Below, one piece after another: positions 1 to 9,302 of a DNA stretch of 64,000 nucleotides. A program made the translations under genes and the position numbers. Numbering within the stretch: the stretch's first letter is position 1; each line of letters opens with the position of its first letter. The notes below the pieces were generated by a model. The model saw only the letters and a program-made list of their open reading frames with translations, ran no database searches and had not been told where the DNA came from. This DNA is from Acinetobacter sp. ANC 4204 (GTDB taxonomy: Bacteria; Pseudomonadota; Gammaproteobacteria; Pseudomonadales; Moraxellaceae): positions 1-64,000 of the forward strand of contig NZ_NEFZ01000010.1 in assembly GCF_002135205.1 (NCBI RefSeq), given 5' to 3'.

Positions 1-197
1 GAGGCACGAATGAAAATACAAATGGTTTAATCAGACAATACATTAAAAAAGGCAGTAATTTAAATGCCTATACGGATGAATATATCTCAGAAATCACTCA
101 ACGTTTGAATCATCGCCCAAGAAAAAGACTCAGCTTTAAAAGTCCGAGTCAGGTATTATGGCAACAACATGGTGTTGCACTTCAAATGCTAATCTAA
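1..197 (+). mobile_element. IS30-family transposase, C-terminal end
   Basis: The plus strand is open from base 3 to the TAA at 195-197 and encodes the last 64 residues of a transposase. The start lies outside the window. The opening GTNENTNGLIRQYIKKG and the later QRLNHRPRKRL are typical of the integrase core end of IS30-family transposases, which cut and join DNA through a DDE active site (the final E of that triad is the E of GTNEN). The right end of the element must lie just after base 197, because a neighbouring minus-strand gene loses its homology there. I could not define the terminal inverted repeat. Confidence 0.85.
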
Positions 198-553
198 GTT
201 TCTTTTGAACTCAGTTTAATCACCATCATTTTCTGCTGTCTTTGCTGTGCTGTATCAGAACGTAGTGAGGATGCAATGAGAATCAATGCAGAAACTTGCT
301 CTGGAAACTGCTCCGCTATAGACCTTGCAACATAGCCACCTAAAGAAAAACCGATCAAGATAAATTTTGGAGGTAAAGAGCGGATCATATATTGAGCAAT
401 TTCTGGGATGGAATTTCCATGCGATAAATTGGCTCGAATCAATTGCCATTCTGAGGGCAGCTCTTGCACAAAGTCATCCCATAAAGATTGATCTAACATA
501 AAGCCCGGAATCAAAACCACAGCTAAAGATTGTTTTATCATTGGCCTATTCAT
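194..553 (-). pseudogene. alpha/beta hydrolase, 3' end lost to IS30
   Basis: The reading frame starts near 553 (MNRPMIKQ; 541 is an alternative) and gives the N-terminal half of an alpha/beta hydrolase: an LIPGFMLDQSLW oxyanion-loop segment and the nucleophile elbow GFSLGG around residue 66. The frame stops at 194, inside or beside the IS30 end, after about 119 residues. Family members usually have 230-280, so the acid and histidine of the triad are missing. It lies 22 bp after azlD and was probably the third gene of that operon. The substrate is unknown and the product should be inactive. Confidence 0.75.
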
Positions 554-575
554 TTCTGAGGATGTTTTAAAACAA

Positions 576-887
576 CTAAAAATATTGACGAAATAACGCT
601 GCGGCGATGATGCCAGAGGCAATTGCAAGCAATGGCTTTTTCACCACCAACATCACAACAAGCGTCGTTAATAAGGCCAATCGCGCGCCATTATCGCCCT
701 CAACAGCAATCGGAGCTAAAAGTGCGACCAGTACAGAGCCTGACATTGCAGTAATAAACCGTTGAGCAGTATCAGTGATGGGGACATAAGACATAATAAA
801 TACGCCACCCCAACGTGTAACAAGTGTGACGAGGGCCATAATTGCGATGATGGTCAACGGATATGCTGTACTTAGCTCTATATTCAT
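576..887 (-). CDS. azlD: AzlD-family branched-chain amino acid exporter subunit
   Basis: A 103-residue, very hydrophobic protein with about four membrane segments. Its small size, TRWGGVFIM motif near the N-terminus and position directly after azlC identify AzlD, the small inner-membrane partner of the AzlC/AzlD exporter for branched-chain amino acids and analogues. The ATG at 887 overlaps the azlC stop as ATGA, so the two are probably translationally coupled. An in-frame start 18 bases upstream exists but lies inside azlC. Confidence 0.85.
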   Translation of the reverse strand: MNIELSTAYPLTIIAIMALVTLVTRWGGVFIMSYVPITDTAQRFITAMSGSVLVALLAPIAVEGDNGARLALLTTLVVMLVVKKPLLAIASGIIAAALFRQYF

Positions 888-1594
888 ATTTTTTTCTCTT
901 TCCAAAGCAAACCAATAACACCACCTGCGAGTGCGCCAATAACCACATGACTATTTTTCGGCAAATACCAATAAGCCAATAGTGAAATACAAGCAGATGC
1001 AGCCCAAATCAACACCATGCGTAGATCTTTTTTTCCACCTACAACCATTGCCAATAAGAAGCAAGACATAACCATATCAAGCCCAAAAGCATTTGGATTT
1101 TGAATGCTATGCCCAAAATACAAGCCAAGCCATGTACCTATAATCCATGCGACCCAAAGTGCTAAACCTCCGCCAAATAACAATCCAAAACCAGATTGAC
1201 CTCGGCTAAAGGCTTGTAAAGATAAAGCCCAGTTTGCATCCGAGATCACAAGCAGAACACCGTATCTTTTCATTGGAGAAAGATGGCGTAACCACGGGTA
1301 AAGAGAAGCCCCCATTAAAAGATGACGTGCATTAATAAAGAAAACGGTAATCATCAACGGAAACAATGATATTTGTTCGCCCCATAATTCCAAAGTTGCA
1401 AATTGGGAAGCGCCTGCAAAAACCAAGGCGCTCATTAACATACTGGAATCGTTACTTAAACCTGTATGTGTCGAGGCCAATCCAAAGGCTGCACCAAAAA
1501 TCACAACGAAAAGTGAAATAGGCAATAAGCTTTTAAAGCCAGACCAAACATCTGAAGTGTTTAGGCTATATATCTCTTGGGTTGTATTAGACAA
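884..1594 (-). CDS. azlC: AzlC-family branched-chain amino acid permease
   Basis: This encodes the large subunit of the AzlCD exporter, an inner-membrane protein with several hydrophobic segments and the family motifs AAFGLAS, ALVFAGASQFATLELWG and INARHLLMGAS. I chose the TTG start at 1594: it follows an AAGGA ribosome site at good spacing and gives 236 residues, the usual AzlC length. The frame stays open upstream to 1732, but that extension has no family character. The divergent LysR gene is its likely regulator. Confidence 0.85.
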   Translation of the reverse strand: MSNTTQEIYSLNTSDVWSGFKSLLPISLFVVIFGAAFGLASTHTGLSNDSSMLMSALVFAGASQFATLELWGEQISLFPLMITVFFINARHLLMGASLYPWLRHLSPMKRYGVLLVISDANWALSLQAFSRGQSGFGLLFGGGLALWVAWIIGTWLGLYFGHSIQNPNAFGLDMVMSCFLLAMVVGGKKDLRMVLIWAASACISLLAYWYLPKNSHVVIGALAGGVIGLLWKEKKI

Positions 1595-1776
1595 AGCTAT
1601 TTCCTTTTCATTATCAGTCGTATGTCTCAAGTTAGGGCGTGAGTAGCAGAGTGGCATCAATACAACTTGATACTTTGTAAGACTTGATCTGTTGTAAATT
1701 ATGCACTTAGAAAGAGAAAAAGAAAAACGCATAAAACTTAAGTATACTATTTGAAAATCGAATAGGTGGGGCGGTC

Positions 1777-2646
1777 TTGAACTTAAAAGATTTGCAGATT
1801 GACTGGTTAAAGTGCTTTGTCACAGTGGTTGATATGGGAACGTTGTCTCATGCCGCTCCTGAGCTTTATCGTTCACAGTCGGCGGTAAGTATGCAGCTCA
1901 AAAAACTAGAAGATGCGCTACAGTGTCAACTTCTCATCAGGTCCCATCGACAGATTGAATTGACCGCTGAAGGGCAGCTTCTTTTAGGTTATGCAAGACG
2001 GATTTTGGATTTACATCATGAAACGCAACAAGCTTTTCATAAAGATGAGCTAGTGGGGCGAATTCGACTGGGGGTCCCTGATGATTATGCTGCGCAATAT
2101 CTCACACCTGTATTAAAGCGCTTTGCACCACGATATGGAGGCGTTGAAATCGAACTCTATTGTGAACAATCCACTTCTTTGATTCCGCGTGTGGATAGTG
2201 GAGACTTGGATTTAGCCTTGATTTCTCGTGATGATCCTCGGCAGGGTACTTTGCTGTTCCACGAACCAATGGTCTGGGTCGGCTCACCACAATTTGATAT
2301 TTGGAAAAATGACCCGCTACCTATAGCTGTTTATGAAAGTGCTAGTCTAGCTAAACACAGTGCAATTCATTCACTCGCTTTACAGGGACGTCGTTATAAG
2401 GTGGTTTATCACAGTTCTAGCTTAGTGGGGCAGATCGCTGCTGTTGAAAGTGGTTTGGCTGTTGCTGTCCTGACCAAATGTAGCGTGCCATCTCATTTAG
2501 ATATTTTAGGTGCGGAACAGGGTTTAGGGCCTTTGGAGCCGATGGAAGTATCGGTCTATCGTAGTCGTATCTCACAGGGCTCTAAAGCCGTAGATCACCT
2601 TTATGAGCTTTTAATTAAAACCTTGCGACAATCAACGGCCTATTAA
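1777..2646 (+). CDS. LysR-family regulator, divergent from azlCD
   Basis: A 289-residue protein with an N-terminal winged helix-turn-helix (residues about 8-67, including RSQSAVSMQLKKLE) and a LysR substrate-binding domain from about residue 92. The start is TTG at 1777, downstream of a G-rich stretch (GGTGGGG); no ATG fits the start of the HTH. It is transcribed away from azlC across about 180 bp, the usual layout for a LysR protein controlling its neighbour. The effector is unknown; an amino acid or analogue would fit an exporter. Confidence 0.85.
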   Translation: MNLKDLQIDWLKCFVTVVDMGTLSHAAPELYRSQSAVSMQLKKLEDALQCQLLIRSHRQIELTAEGQLLLGYARRILDLHHETQQAFHKDELVGRIRLGVPDDYAAQYLTPVLKRFAPRYGGVEIELYCEQSTSLIPRVDSGDLDLALISRDDPRQGTLLFHEPMVWVGSPQFDIWKNDPLPIAVYESASLAKHSAIHSLALQGRRYKVVYHSSSLVGQIAAVESGLAVAVLTKCSVPSHLDILGAEQGLGPLEPMEVSVYRSRISQGSKAVDHLYELLIKTLRQSTAY

Positions 2647-2851
2647 AAAGTTTGACATTATATTTGAAAGAAAAAAGTATATGAATAGGTTAAATGTCTA
2701 TATGTATTTTCAATATTTTGAGTGTATACAGATCCCTATAGATATTCATGATGTTGGGTTTTAGTATCCACTTGAGTTAAAAGCAGTTTGTTAATGCAGT
2801 GTTAAAATACACTTTTAACTTACGTGGATACTGATATAAATACTCGCAGTC

Positions 2852-3331
2852 TTATTCAGGCTGAACACCACAGGTATTAATGGTCATTGCTACCATGACG
2901 TAATGACCAACCAACATACAAAATTCAACAACTTGGTCATCATTAAAGTATTTTTTGAGCTGCTGAAATTGTGTGTTATTTAAAGTTTTATCCGTGAGTA
3001 AAGCATCTACACTGTTGATCATCGTAGCGAGTTTGTCATCTCATAATTCAGAATGATCTAGCGTAATAGATTCAACAATACGATTTTTAATACCGAGTTC
3101 TGCTGCAAAATGGGTATGGTGTTTCCATTCATAAGAGCACTCTAGTTTCCAAGCAATTCTAAGGACAATCAGCTCTTTATCAACACGACCAATATTTCCT
3201 TTAAATAAAATACTTTTCATAAAAAAAAGATAATTGGGAAATAGTTTATCTAAACGAGCCAGTACGCCAAACACATTCAGCGGCACTTTAGATTTGGCAC
3301 CATATTGCGTGACTTTAAGAAAAACCTTCAT
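2852..3331 (-). pseudogene. carboxymuconolactone decarboxylase-family protein with in-frame stop
   Basis: Reading on the minus strand from 3331, 96 residues are followed by TGA at 3041-3043. The same frame then continues for another 62 residues (through DDKLATMINSVDALL and VEFCMLVGHYVM) to a TAA at 2852. Together they form a normal 159-residue protein of the carboxymuconolactone decarboxylase/AhpD-like superfamily, with the CSYEWKHHTHF motif near the middle. A single nonsense change seems to have broken it. Upstream readthrough or a sequencing error is possible. The original substrate is unknown. Confidence 0.75.
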
Positions 3332-3439
3332 ACATTTGGCGATGACATAACCTTGAAATAAAATGTGTTTATTTCAAGGTTCAGTGATATGAAGTTAACT
3401 TTAAGTACTCATGTTCGTGTCTATAGTAAACTGCAGTTT

Positions 3440-4336
3440 TTATAAGGTATCCCGAGCTACAACTGAATTAACCAGCTTTTGACGTTTGTCTTTATATTTG
3501 AAGATAAATCCAACTGCAAAAGCAAAAAAAATCATAATCACTGAATACACTGCAGCAGGGATGGCAATAGTGGTACTGCCGAGTACCGAGATCGCAATAG
3601 TTAAAGCGACTGCGCTGTTATGAATACCAATTTCAAAAGCACATGCTCGAGCTTCTGCTTCATTCATCTTAAATATTTTAGGAATAAAATAGCCGATGGT
3701 TAAGCTGATCGCACAGAATAGTGCACAGACTAATCCAACATCAGCAAAATAGCTGGCGATATTTGCCTTTTCTTTGAGTAATGCACCAATACAGATAACC
3801 ACGAGAAACGTCACCGAAAAGTATTTTACGAAACTTTCCATTTTCTTGGCAAAATGTGGTTTTTTTGCACGAATAATCATACCGATAACCAAAGGCAGTA
3901 AGATCAGTAGAAAAACTTGGATCAGTTTATCTAGTTGAATTCCAACAGTGGTGTCATCTTGCATAAAATAGGTCAGTGATAAGGTTGCAACTATAGGTAA
4001 AGTAAAGGCTGCAATCACCGAATTAAAAGCAGTCAGTGTGATATTCAGTGCAATATCACCTTTGAAGAGATAGCTGAATAAATTGGCAGTACTCCCGCCA
4101 GGTGAGGCTGCTAAAATCATCAGACCAACAGCGAGTAGTGGTTTGAGCTGAAAAAGTTTGGCTAGACAAAAGGCAATCGTAATAAGAAGTACCAGCTGGC
4201 AAAACAGTGCAATGAGTACATTTTTAGGGTTGTTTTTAACACGTTTAAAGTCTTGTAGCGTGACTTCAAAACCCAAGCCCATCATGATAATAATCAGGGC
4301 AATCGGCATACCGATGGTGATAAATGCTGAATCCAT
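3440..4336 (-). CDS. bile acid:sodium symporter (BASS) family transporter
   Basis: A 298-residue inner-membrane protein with about nine or ten hydrophobic segments. The MGLGFEVTLQDF segment, LAASPGGSTANLFSYLFKGD and FEIGIHNSAVALTIA are characteristic of BASS-family sodium symporters, which move organic anions such as bile acids or pantoate. Length is normal. It is divergent from an AraC-type gene (4629) and lies among catabolic genes, so uptake of an organic acid is plausible, but the substrate cannot be read from the sequence. Confidence 0.85.
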   Translation of the reverse strand: MDSAFITIGMPIALIIIMMGLGFEVTLQDFKRVKNNPKNVLIALFCQLVLLITIAFCLAKLFQLKPLLAVGLMILAASPGGSTANLFSYLFKGDIALNITLTAFNSVIAAFTLPIVATLSLTYFMQDDTTVGIQLDKLIQVFLLILLPLVIGMIIRAKKPHFAKKMESFVKYFSVTFLVVICIGALLKEKANIASYFADVGLVCALFCAISLTIGYFIPKIFKMNEAEARACAFEIGIHNSAVALTIAISVLGSTTIAIPAAVYSVIMIFFAFAVGFIFKYKDKRQKLVNSVVARDTL

Positions 4337-4517
4337 AGCAAGCTTCCTTCATAGCGCGTGTTATTCAATTTTGAGTGTCTAAGGGATGGAATCGTTTACA
4401 GCGTTGCTGAGCAATTTTTTTTAAATGAATATTTTTTTGCTGTGTTACGACGCTTTTCTTAAACACGTTTGATCACACTTAATATCAAGCAGTCGAGGAA
4501 AATACTTTGGTAGAAAA

Positions 4518-4545
4518 GTGCCAAAAAAATGTACAAACGTGACAA
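4518..4545 (+). promoter_or_regulatory. Two GTGCCAA/GTGACAA half-sites 21 bp apart
   Basis: GTGCCAA starts at 4518 and GTGACAA at 4539, a direct repeat with 21-bp spacing, or two helical turns. This is the geometry expected for an AraC/XylS-family operator. It sits 84-111 bp upstream of the AraC gene at 4629. The same half-site occurs before the FadL, SnoaL-like and lactonase-like genes. Binding is inferred, not shown. Confidence 0.45.
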
Positions 4546-4628
4546 TTTTGCTATGATGAATATTGCCTATAGTGATCAATATATAAATGAAAAAATTGAA
4601 ATAATTATTCTATAGGTCGGAGTTAAAA

Positions 4629-5672
4629 ATGGATTTTGACGACAAGAGCATGTCTGCTCCAATTATTCCTGTACATTTGCCTGCTGCATTTGTGCGTATG
4701 ACTATGTCACGCGGCTTTTCAGCCACAGCTATCTTAGAACATTCAGGTATACATATTGATGATTTAGAGTCTATTGATACGTATTTCACCTTAAAACAAA
4801 TTGCAGTCATTGTTCAAAACGCACTCAATTTAACCAATGATCCAGCGATTTCTGTCTCATTTAGTCAGCATATTCGGTTATCACATTTTGGTTCTTTTGG
4901 TATCGCACTGATGTCAGCACCGACCTTAAAAGATGCCTTTTTAGTATGTAATCGTTTTAGTACATTGATAGATCCAACAATACATTTCTCGTATGAAATT
5001 AAAGACCGAATGGTCTGCATTCGTTTTGGGAAGCAGATTCCACTTGGCTTAACCTATTACTATACGCAAGAAGCACTTTGCCTTTCAATCATTCGGATTT
5101 TAGGGGATTTATTAGAACATGAATTGCCACAGCTCAAGATTGAACTCGATTATGAAAAACCTAAATATGCTGAAAAGTTTAGTTTCTTAAATGCTCCAAT
5201 TAGTTGGAATAAGCAGCACTGTGCCATTTATTTTAATGTCAATGTGCTTGATGAGAAGCTTCCGGGTGCTGACTTTCCTGCCTTTCAAAAGGCTATAAAG
5301 ATGTGTGAAGCAGAGCAAAATCTATTTAAACAACACGGGGAAAACTGGCTGATTAAATTAAAACTGTTGGTTTTACAAAATTTACAGCAGCCTTTGACAG
5401 CTGAAGAAATGGCAGAACGGCTGCATTTATCTAGACGGACTTTCTTTAGAAAGTTAGCTGAGCATGATACGACTTATGATGCATTGGTGTCAGCTTCGCG
5501 TGCTGAAGTGGCAAAGGATTATTTACTCCATAAAAAAATCACACTCATCGAGCTGTCCAATCATTTAGGCTATAACGATGTATCGAACTTTACCAAGGCG
5601 TTTAAGCGTTGGTTTGGTATGCCACCGAAGCAATGGCAACAGGCTCAGTTACAGCGTTTAAAAGTGACTTAG
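4629..5672 (+). CDS. AraC-family regulator with arabinose-binding-type N-terminal domain
   Basis: A 347-residue protein with two parts: an N-terminal effector domain of the kind found in OruR/ArgR-like AraC members (about residues 20-210, including FGSFGIALMSAPTLKDAF) and a C-terminal double HTH (about residues 245-340, including HLSRRTFFRKLAEHDTTYD and LGYNDVSNFTKAFKRWFG). The ATG at 4629 is used. It faces the FadL gene across a shared terminator and is divergent from the BASS transporter. Likely an activator of nearby uptake and catabolic genes. Confidence 0.88.
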   Translation: MDFDDKSMSAPIIPVHLPAAFVRMTMSRGFSATAILEHSGIHIDDLESIDTYFTLKQIAVIVQNALNLTNDPAISVSFSQHIRLSHFGSFGIALMSAPTLKDAFLVCNRFSTLIDPTIHFSYEIKDRMVCIRFGKQIPLGLTYYYTQEALCLSIIRILGDLLEHELPQLKIELDYEKPKYAEKFSFLNAPISWNKQHCAIYFNVNVLDEKLPGADFPAFQKAIKMCEAEQNLFKQHGENWLIKLKLLVLQNLQQPLTAEEMAERLHLSRRTFFRKLAEHDTTYDALVSASRAEVAKDYLLHKKITLIELSNHLGYNDVSNFTKAFKRWFGMPPKQWQQAQLQRLKVT

Positions 5673-5675
5673 TTT

Positions 5676-5705
5676 AAAAAAAGCGATCAAGTGATCGCTT
5701 TTTTA
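5676..5705. terminator. Bidirectional rho-independent terminator
   Basis: AAGCGATCA (5681-5689) pairs perfectly with TGATCGCTT (5692-5700). It has an A-run before and a T-run after, so it can stop transcription from both the AraC gene and the convergent FadL gene. Confidence 0.9.
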
Positions 5706-5807
5706 TAATCATGTTATGGCTATGTTTTATAACAAAGGTTGAAGTTAATTCATCCAGTTTTTGATATAAAAGTAGTCCATTTCAATAGACTGACAGTATT
5801 TATGTGC

Positions 5808-7022
5808 TTAAAAACGGTAACCTATTTTTAAGCCATAACCCCATGCATCATTGTCTTTATAAATTGCATCATAATTGTCTGTACCAAAATCAAAACCTGA
5901 CTGTGCTTTGGCATCTCCAAGCATAAAATATTTCAAACCCAAAGAAATATCATAATTGGGTGCAGGTGCATATTTTGCACCCAGTCCAATACTCCAATAT
6001 CCCTCGGTTGGACCTAGTGTTGTCACAGGGTTACCCGCGCCACTGTCCCAGCCGAGTGAGACAGAACCTGACCAATGTGTATTGAATTTACGCCCTATAC
6101 CAATATTGGCTGCGTATTGGTCATCACTATATGCCGCAAGATCAACAGCTTTTCCTGTGAGTTGCGTGGTGAGCTGTGCAAGACGTTCAGGGGAAATTCG
6201 AAACTTCGACCATTCCACCCAGCGAAAATTGGCGAAAGCGACTGTATCTTGCATAATGCCAGATTGCAGATCAATATTCACAGACTGCGGTGTGGTGACG
6301 GTTGACTCCAATGTTGTTGTACCCAAATTGACATAACCCAGAGCTGGATTGGTCGGATTTAAAATCTGTACAGATTCAGTCATGTCAATGTCATGATCAA
6401 TTTCAGAACGATAGGTCACCGCAGCCTGTAAGGCAATTTCAGGAATACTGTAAGCAAAACCTGCGAGCCAGCCTACACCATCTGTTTCTGGTGCATTCAT
6501 GTCATATTTAATCCAGTTATAACCGGCACCTCTTAAACGACTATTGCCTTTGGTGGTTTGCAGTACAGGTCCTGCATAGACGTTGAAGTGTTCATTGGGT
6601 TGATAGCCGAGAATCGTACTTAAACTTTGTGTGACTACTTCAGATTCAGATTTTTCAGTGCCTTGAGTGTATGCTGGATAGTCTTTAATAGGGTAGCCTG
6701 CGTCTGCACCAAATGGATGGTCATATAAAAAGCCTATAGAAAAATGGTCTGTTAATTGGAATTTTAAAGCTGCACTAGGGAATGCGTAACTATTTGCAAT
6801 ATCACCAGTTTCCATATTGGCTGCTGTCGTTAGCCCCCCTTTACTAAAATCAGGTTTAATTTTTCCAGAAACATTTGGATCGAGTACGGAATAACCTGCT
6901 TCAAAATAATTACCTTTTTGTAAGAAGGGTAAAATAGACTGACCCGAACGATCTATTGCTGCGGCATATAGCTGCCCTGTAGATAAGTAAATGATTGAAA
7001 ATGCAACGATGCGTATTTTCAT
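5808..7022 (-). CDS. OmpP1/FadL-family outer-membrane hydrophobic-compound transporter
   Basis: The 404-residue product begins with a signal peptide (MKIRIVAFSIIYLSTGQLYA), followed by an outer-membrane beta-barrel of the FadL/TodX family, which imports long-chain fatty acids or other hydrophobic molecules. Barrel-type strands and the closing YGLKIGYRF with terminal phenylalanine support this. I chose the ATG at 7022 because it precedes the signal peptide and has an AAGGAT ribosome site; the frame is open to 7142. Its neighbours suggest the imported compound is degraded by the adjacent hydrolases and oxidoreductases. Confidence 0.85.
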   Translation of the reverse strand: MKIRIVAFSIIYLSTGQLYAAAIDRSGQSILPFLQKGNYFEAGYSVLDPNVSGKIKPDFSKGGLTTAANMETGDIANSYAFPSAALKFQLTDHFSIGFLYDHPFGADAGYPIKDYPAYTQGTEKSESEVVTQSLSTILGYQPNEHFNVYAGPVLQTTKGNSRLRGAGYNWIKYDMNAPETDGVGWLAGFAYSIPEIALQAAVTYRSEIDHDIDMTESVQILNPTNPALGYVNLGTTTLESTVTTPQSVNIDLQSGIMQDTVAFANFRWVEWSKFRISPERLAQLTTQLTGKAVDLAAYSDDQYAANIGIGRKFNTHWSGSVSLGWDSGAGNPVTTLGPTEGYWSIGLGAKYAPAPNYDISLGLKYFMLGDAKAQSGFDFGTDNYDAIYKDNDAWGYGLKIGYRF

Positions 7023-7113
7023 TTTAAAATCCTTTTGTACTGTTGTTTGAACTGAGCATCTGTGCTCTGTACGTCTATTTTTATTAAATTTAAGGATTGA
7101 AAATGGTATAAAT

Positions 7114-7142
7114 GTGCCAATCTTTTGGTGAATTGGTGTCAT
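7114..7142. promoter_or_regulatory. GTGCCAA and GTGTCAT half-sites upstream of FadL gene
   Basis: GTGCCAA at 7114 and GTGTCAT at 7136 lie 22 bp apart, about 92-120 bp upstream of the FadL start. The same pair in the reverse order occurs at 13564-13592. This is a candidate site for an AraC-family activator. It is a visual match only. Confidence 0.35.
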
Positions 7143-7255
7143 CTCATCGGCTAGAGCAAATCATTGCTTCTATTTGGAAAAAGCAAAATATGAGAAAAGA
7201 GAAACATTAGAAAAACGAGATATTAGAAAAATGAAATAGCATGGACGGATACAAC

Positions 7256-7284
7256 AAAGCCTATGTGTTGAAGACATAGGCTTT
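7256..7284 (-). terminator. Terminator hairpin after MBL hydrolase gene
   Basis: AAAGCCTATGT (7256-7266) pairs with ACATAGGCTTT (7274-7284), an 11-bp stem with a 7-base loop. It lies just downstream of the minus-strand MBL gene that ends at 7323. Confidence 0.75.
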
Positions 7285-7322
7285 ATAGTTATTGCATGAT
7301 TGAGGTGGTGAGCAGTACTACA

Positions 7323-8153
7323 TTAGTTTTCATTTATTTGATAACGTTCGAGTTCTACAGGATCATGTGCACAGAAAAATTCAATCTCATCGCTATGTTG
7401 TGCTTTAAGTGTTTTGAGCTTTTCTAAGCTATTGTGTCGTGCTTGGGGTATGGCTTGTACCATCCGCTCAAAAAACTTGAGTCCTGTTGGCATATGGTCA
7501 GTTTCATCTAATTGGCTATGGTGGTAATAGGCATCACCACAATGCAATAACCATTTGCCCGAGTCTTGTGGCACGGCTATACCAACATGACCTTTGGTAT
7601 GCCCAATAAGTGGGATGATAAAGATATTGAGCTTGAGCGTCTCCTCTAATGAAATCGCATCCAGTCCAAACCATTGACTATTGGTTTGCTTATAGACTTG
7701 CCAATTGGGTGTAGGCTTAAATTGATTAAACCTAAAGCGTAATTTGTCTTTCCATGTGGGTTGGGTAATTTGCTCAAGTTCAGGCTGATAGACATGGACT
7801 TTGGCTTGAGGAAAATCGGAAAATCCACCTGCATGATCCAAATCTAAATGGGTTGGAAATAAATCAGTTACATCGGCAGGGTCATAACCAAGTTGCTTGA
7901 TTTGTTCAAATGCGGTTTCTTGTGGATCGAGTTTCGGTTTAAAACTTTTCTGAAAGGTTTTTCCAAGACGTTGGTCACGATGTTGGATGTCTTGTAAGCC
8001 GATCCCTGTATCAACCATCATCAAACGGTTGTCATGTTCGATCAAAAGGCAATGACAAACCAATTTACCCGGTTCGGTATATGAGCCTTGTCCATTGATC
8101 AGTTTGGCGCATAGTGGACACATTGTCCCACAATTTAAATGATGTATTTTCAT
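7323..8153 (-). CDS. MBL-fold metallo-hydrolase, lactonase-like
   Basis: A 276-residue metallo-beta-lactamase-fold hydrolase. The zinc motif THLDLDHAGG (HxxxDH form), IPLIGHTKGHVG and CAHDP match the AHL-lactonase/AttM-like branch that cleaves esters or lactones with two zinc ions. The ATG at 8153 is preferred because the family-like sequence begins there (MKIHHLNCGTMCPLCAK); the frame is open to 8243. The CxxC near the N-terminus is seen in part of this family. It ends a minus-strand gene set with an oxidoreductase, a VOC protein and an SCP2 protein. Confidence 0.85.
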   Translation of the reverse strand: MKIHHLNCGTMCPLCAKLINGQGSYTEPGKLVCHCLLIEHDNRLMMVDTGIGLQDIQHRDQRLGKTFQKSFKPKLDPQETAFEQIKQLGYDPADVTDLFPTHLDLDHAGGFSDFPQAKVHVYQPELEQITQPTWKDKLRFRFNQFKPTPNWQVYKQTNSQWFGLDAISLEETLKLNIFIIPLIGHTKGHVGIAVPQDSGKWLLHCGDAYYHHSQLDETDHMPTGLKFFERMVQAIPQARHNSLEKLKTLKAQHSDEIEFFCAHDPVELERYQINEN

Positions 8154-8305
8154 GCTGTTCTCGTAGCTGGTTTTTTCATGAGTAGGCTTTTTATAGATGA
8201 TTTTCTCACAGATGGACTTTTCATGTCGTGAATTTAAACCCAAAGGGGTAAATAGGTTTTTTCAAAACACGTCATATTCAGGGGAAATGACGCGTGATGG
8301 AATGA

Positions 8306-9274
8306 TTACAGCGTCAACACAATTTTTCCAAAATGCTGATTTTTCTTCATTTTGTCGAAGGCATCATTAAACTGCTCAAATGGATACACTGCATCAATCG
8401 GCATTTTGATTTGACCTTCTGTCAAAGCGGGAATGAGTGCATCTTTCGCTTTCTGGATGACTTCTGCAATTTCATCTGGATTACGTGTACGGAAACTCAC
8501 ACCTTTGTAATTGATCCGACGCATTGAATGCTGATCAAAATCAACTTCACCTGTTTCACCCGCCATACGTCCGACATTGACAATGGTTCCAGCGATCTTT
8601 GTAATGGACATGGTGGCGTTAAATAAAGGGCCTGCCAAAAAGTCGATCACCAGATCTGCACCTTTGCGTTTCGTGAGTTTGAGGACCTGTTTGGCCCAGT
8701 CTTCATCTTTGGTATTTACTGTTGCATCGGCACCAAATTCAGCCAGCTTTTCAAGTTTATCGACTGTGGTTGATGTGCCAATCACTTGTTTTGCACCTAA
8801 ATACTTAGCCACTTGCATTGCCATCAAACCCACAGCCGAGCTTGCACCGACAACCAGTACATGATCGTCTGCTTGCAACTGTCCATTGGTCACAATGGCA
8901 TCATGTGTGGTTTGTAAGGCAACAGGTAAAGTGGCTGCTTGCTCAAAACTCAGATTATCGGGAATGGGATAAATCCATGCTGCATTGGCTAAAGTATATT
9001 CAGAAAATGCGCCAGGGCCTGCACCCATGACACGGTCACCGACTTGCCATTGTTGAACCGCTTTACCTACTTCAACGATCTCGCCAGCCCATTCTACACC
9101 GACAGGAAAGCCGAGTCCGCCGACAAAGCCATGTGTTGCACCCGTTAACATATTTAAATCTGCCCGATTTAGCGCACAGGCTTTGATTTGAACTAGAACA
9201 TGATTTGGCATGACTTGAGGTTTTTCTAACTCACCTAAAACTGCGCCGTGTTCACCTGATAATATGGATTTCAT
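8306..9274 (-). CDS. Zinc-type alcohol dehydrogenase / quinone oxidoreductase family
   Basis: A 322-residue medium-chain dehydrogenase/reductase. The GroES-like N-terminal half (ACALNRADLNMLTG, VGVEWAGEIVEVG, VGDRVMG) is followed by a Rossmann half with VLVVGASSAVGLMAMQVA for NAD(P)H. There are no structural-zinc cysteines, as in quinone oxidoreductases. I chose the second of two adjacent ATGs (9274) because GAGG is correctly spaced from it. The frame opens further upstream and would overlap the VOC gene. Likely reduces an enone or quinone in the pathway encoded by its neighbours. Confidence 0.85.
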   Translation of the reverse strand: MKSILSGEHGAVLGELEKPQVMPNHVLVQIKACALNRADLNMLTGATHGFVGGLGFPVGVEWAGEIVEVGKAVQQWQVGDRVMGAGPGAFSEYTLANAAWIYPIPDNLSFEQAATLPVALQTTHDAIVTNGQLQADDHVLVVGASSAVGLMAMQVAKYLGAKQVIGTSTTVDKLEKLAEFGADATVNTKDEDWAKQVLKLTKRKGADLVIDFLAGPLFNATMSITKIAGTIVNVGRMAGETGEVDFDQHSMRRINYKGVSFRTRNPDEIAEVIQKAKDALIPALTEGQIKMPIDAVYPFEQFNDAFDKMKKNQHFGKIVLTL

Positions 9275-9302
9275 CATAGACCTCGAACTATAGACCTTGG
9301 AT

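Noticed and set aside
7186..7232. Short repeats such as ATTAGAAAAA, considered as a CRISPR or tandem array
   Set aside because: Only two or three imperfect copies of under 12 bases with no spacer pattern.
8577..8864. 95-residue plus-strand frame inside the oxidoreductase gene
   Set aside because: Antisense to a well-supported gene, with no independent evidence.
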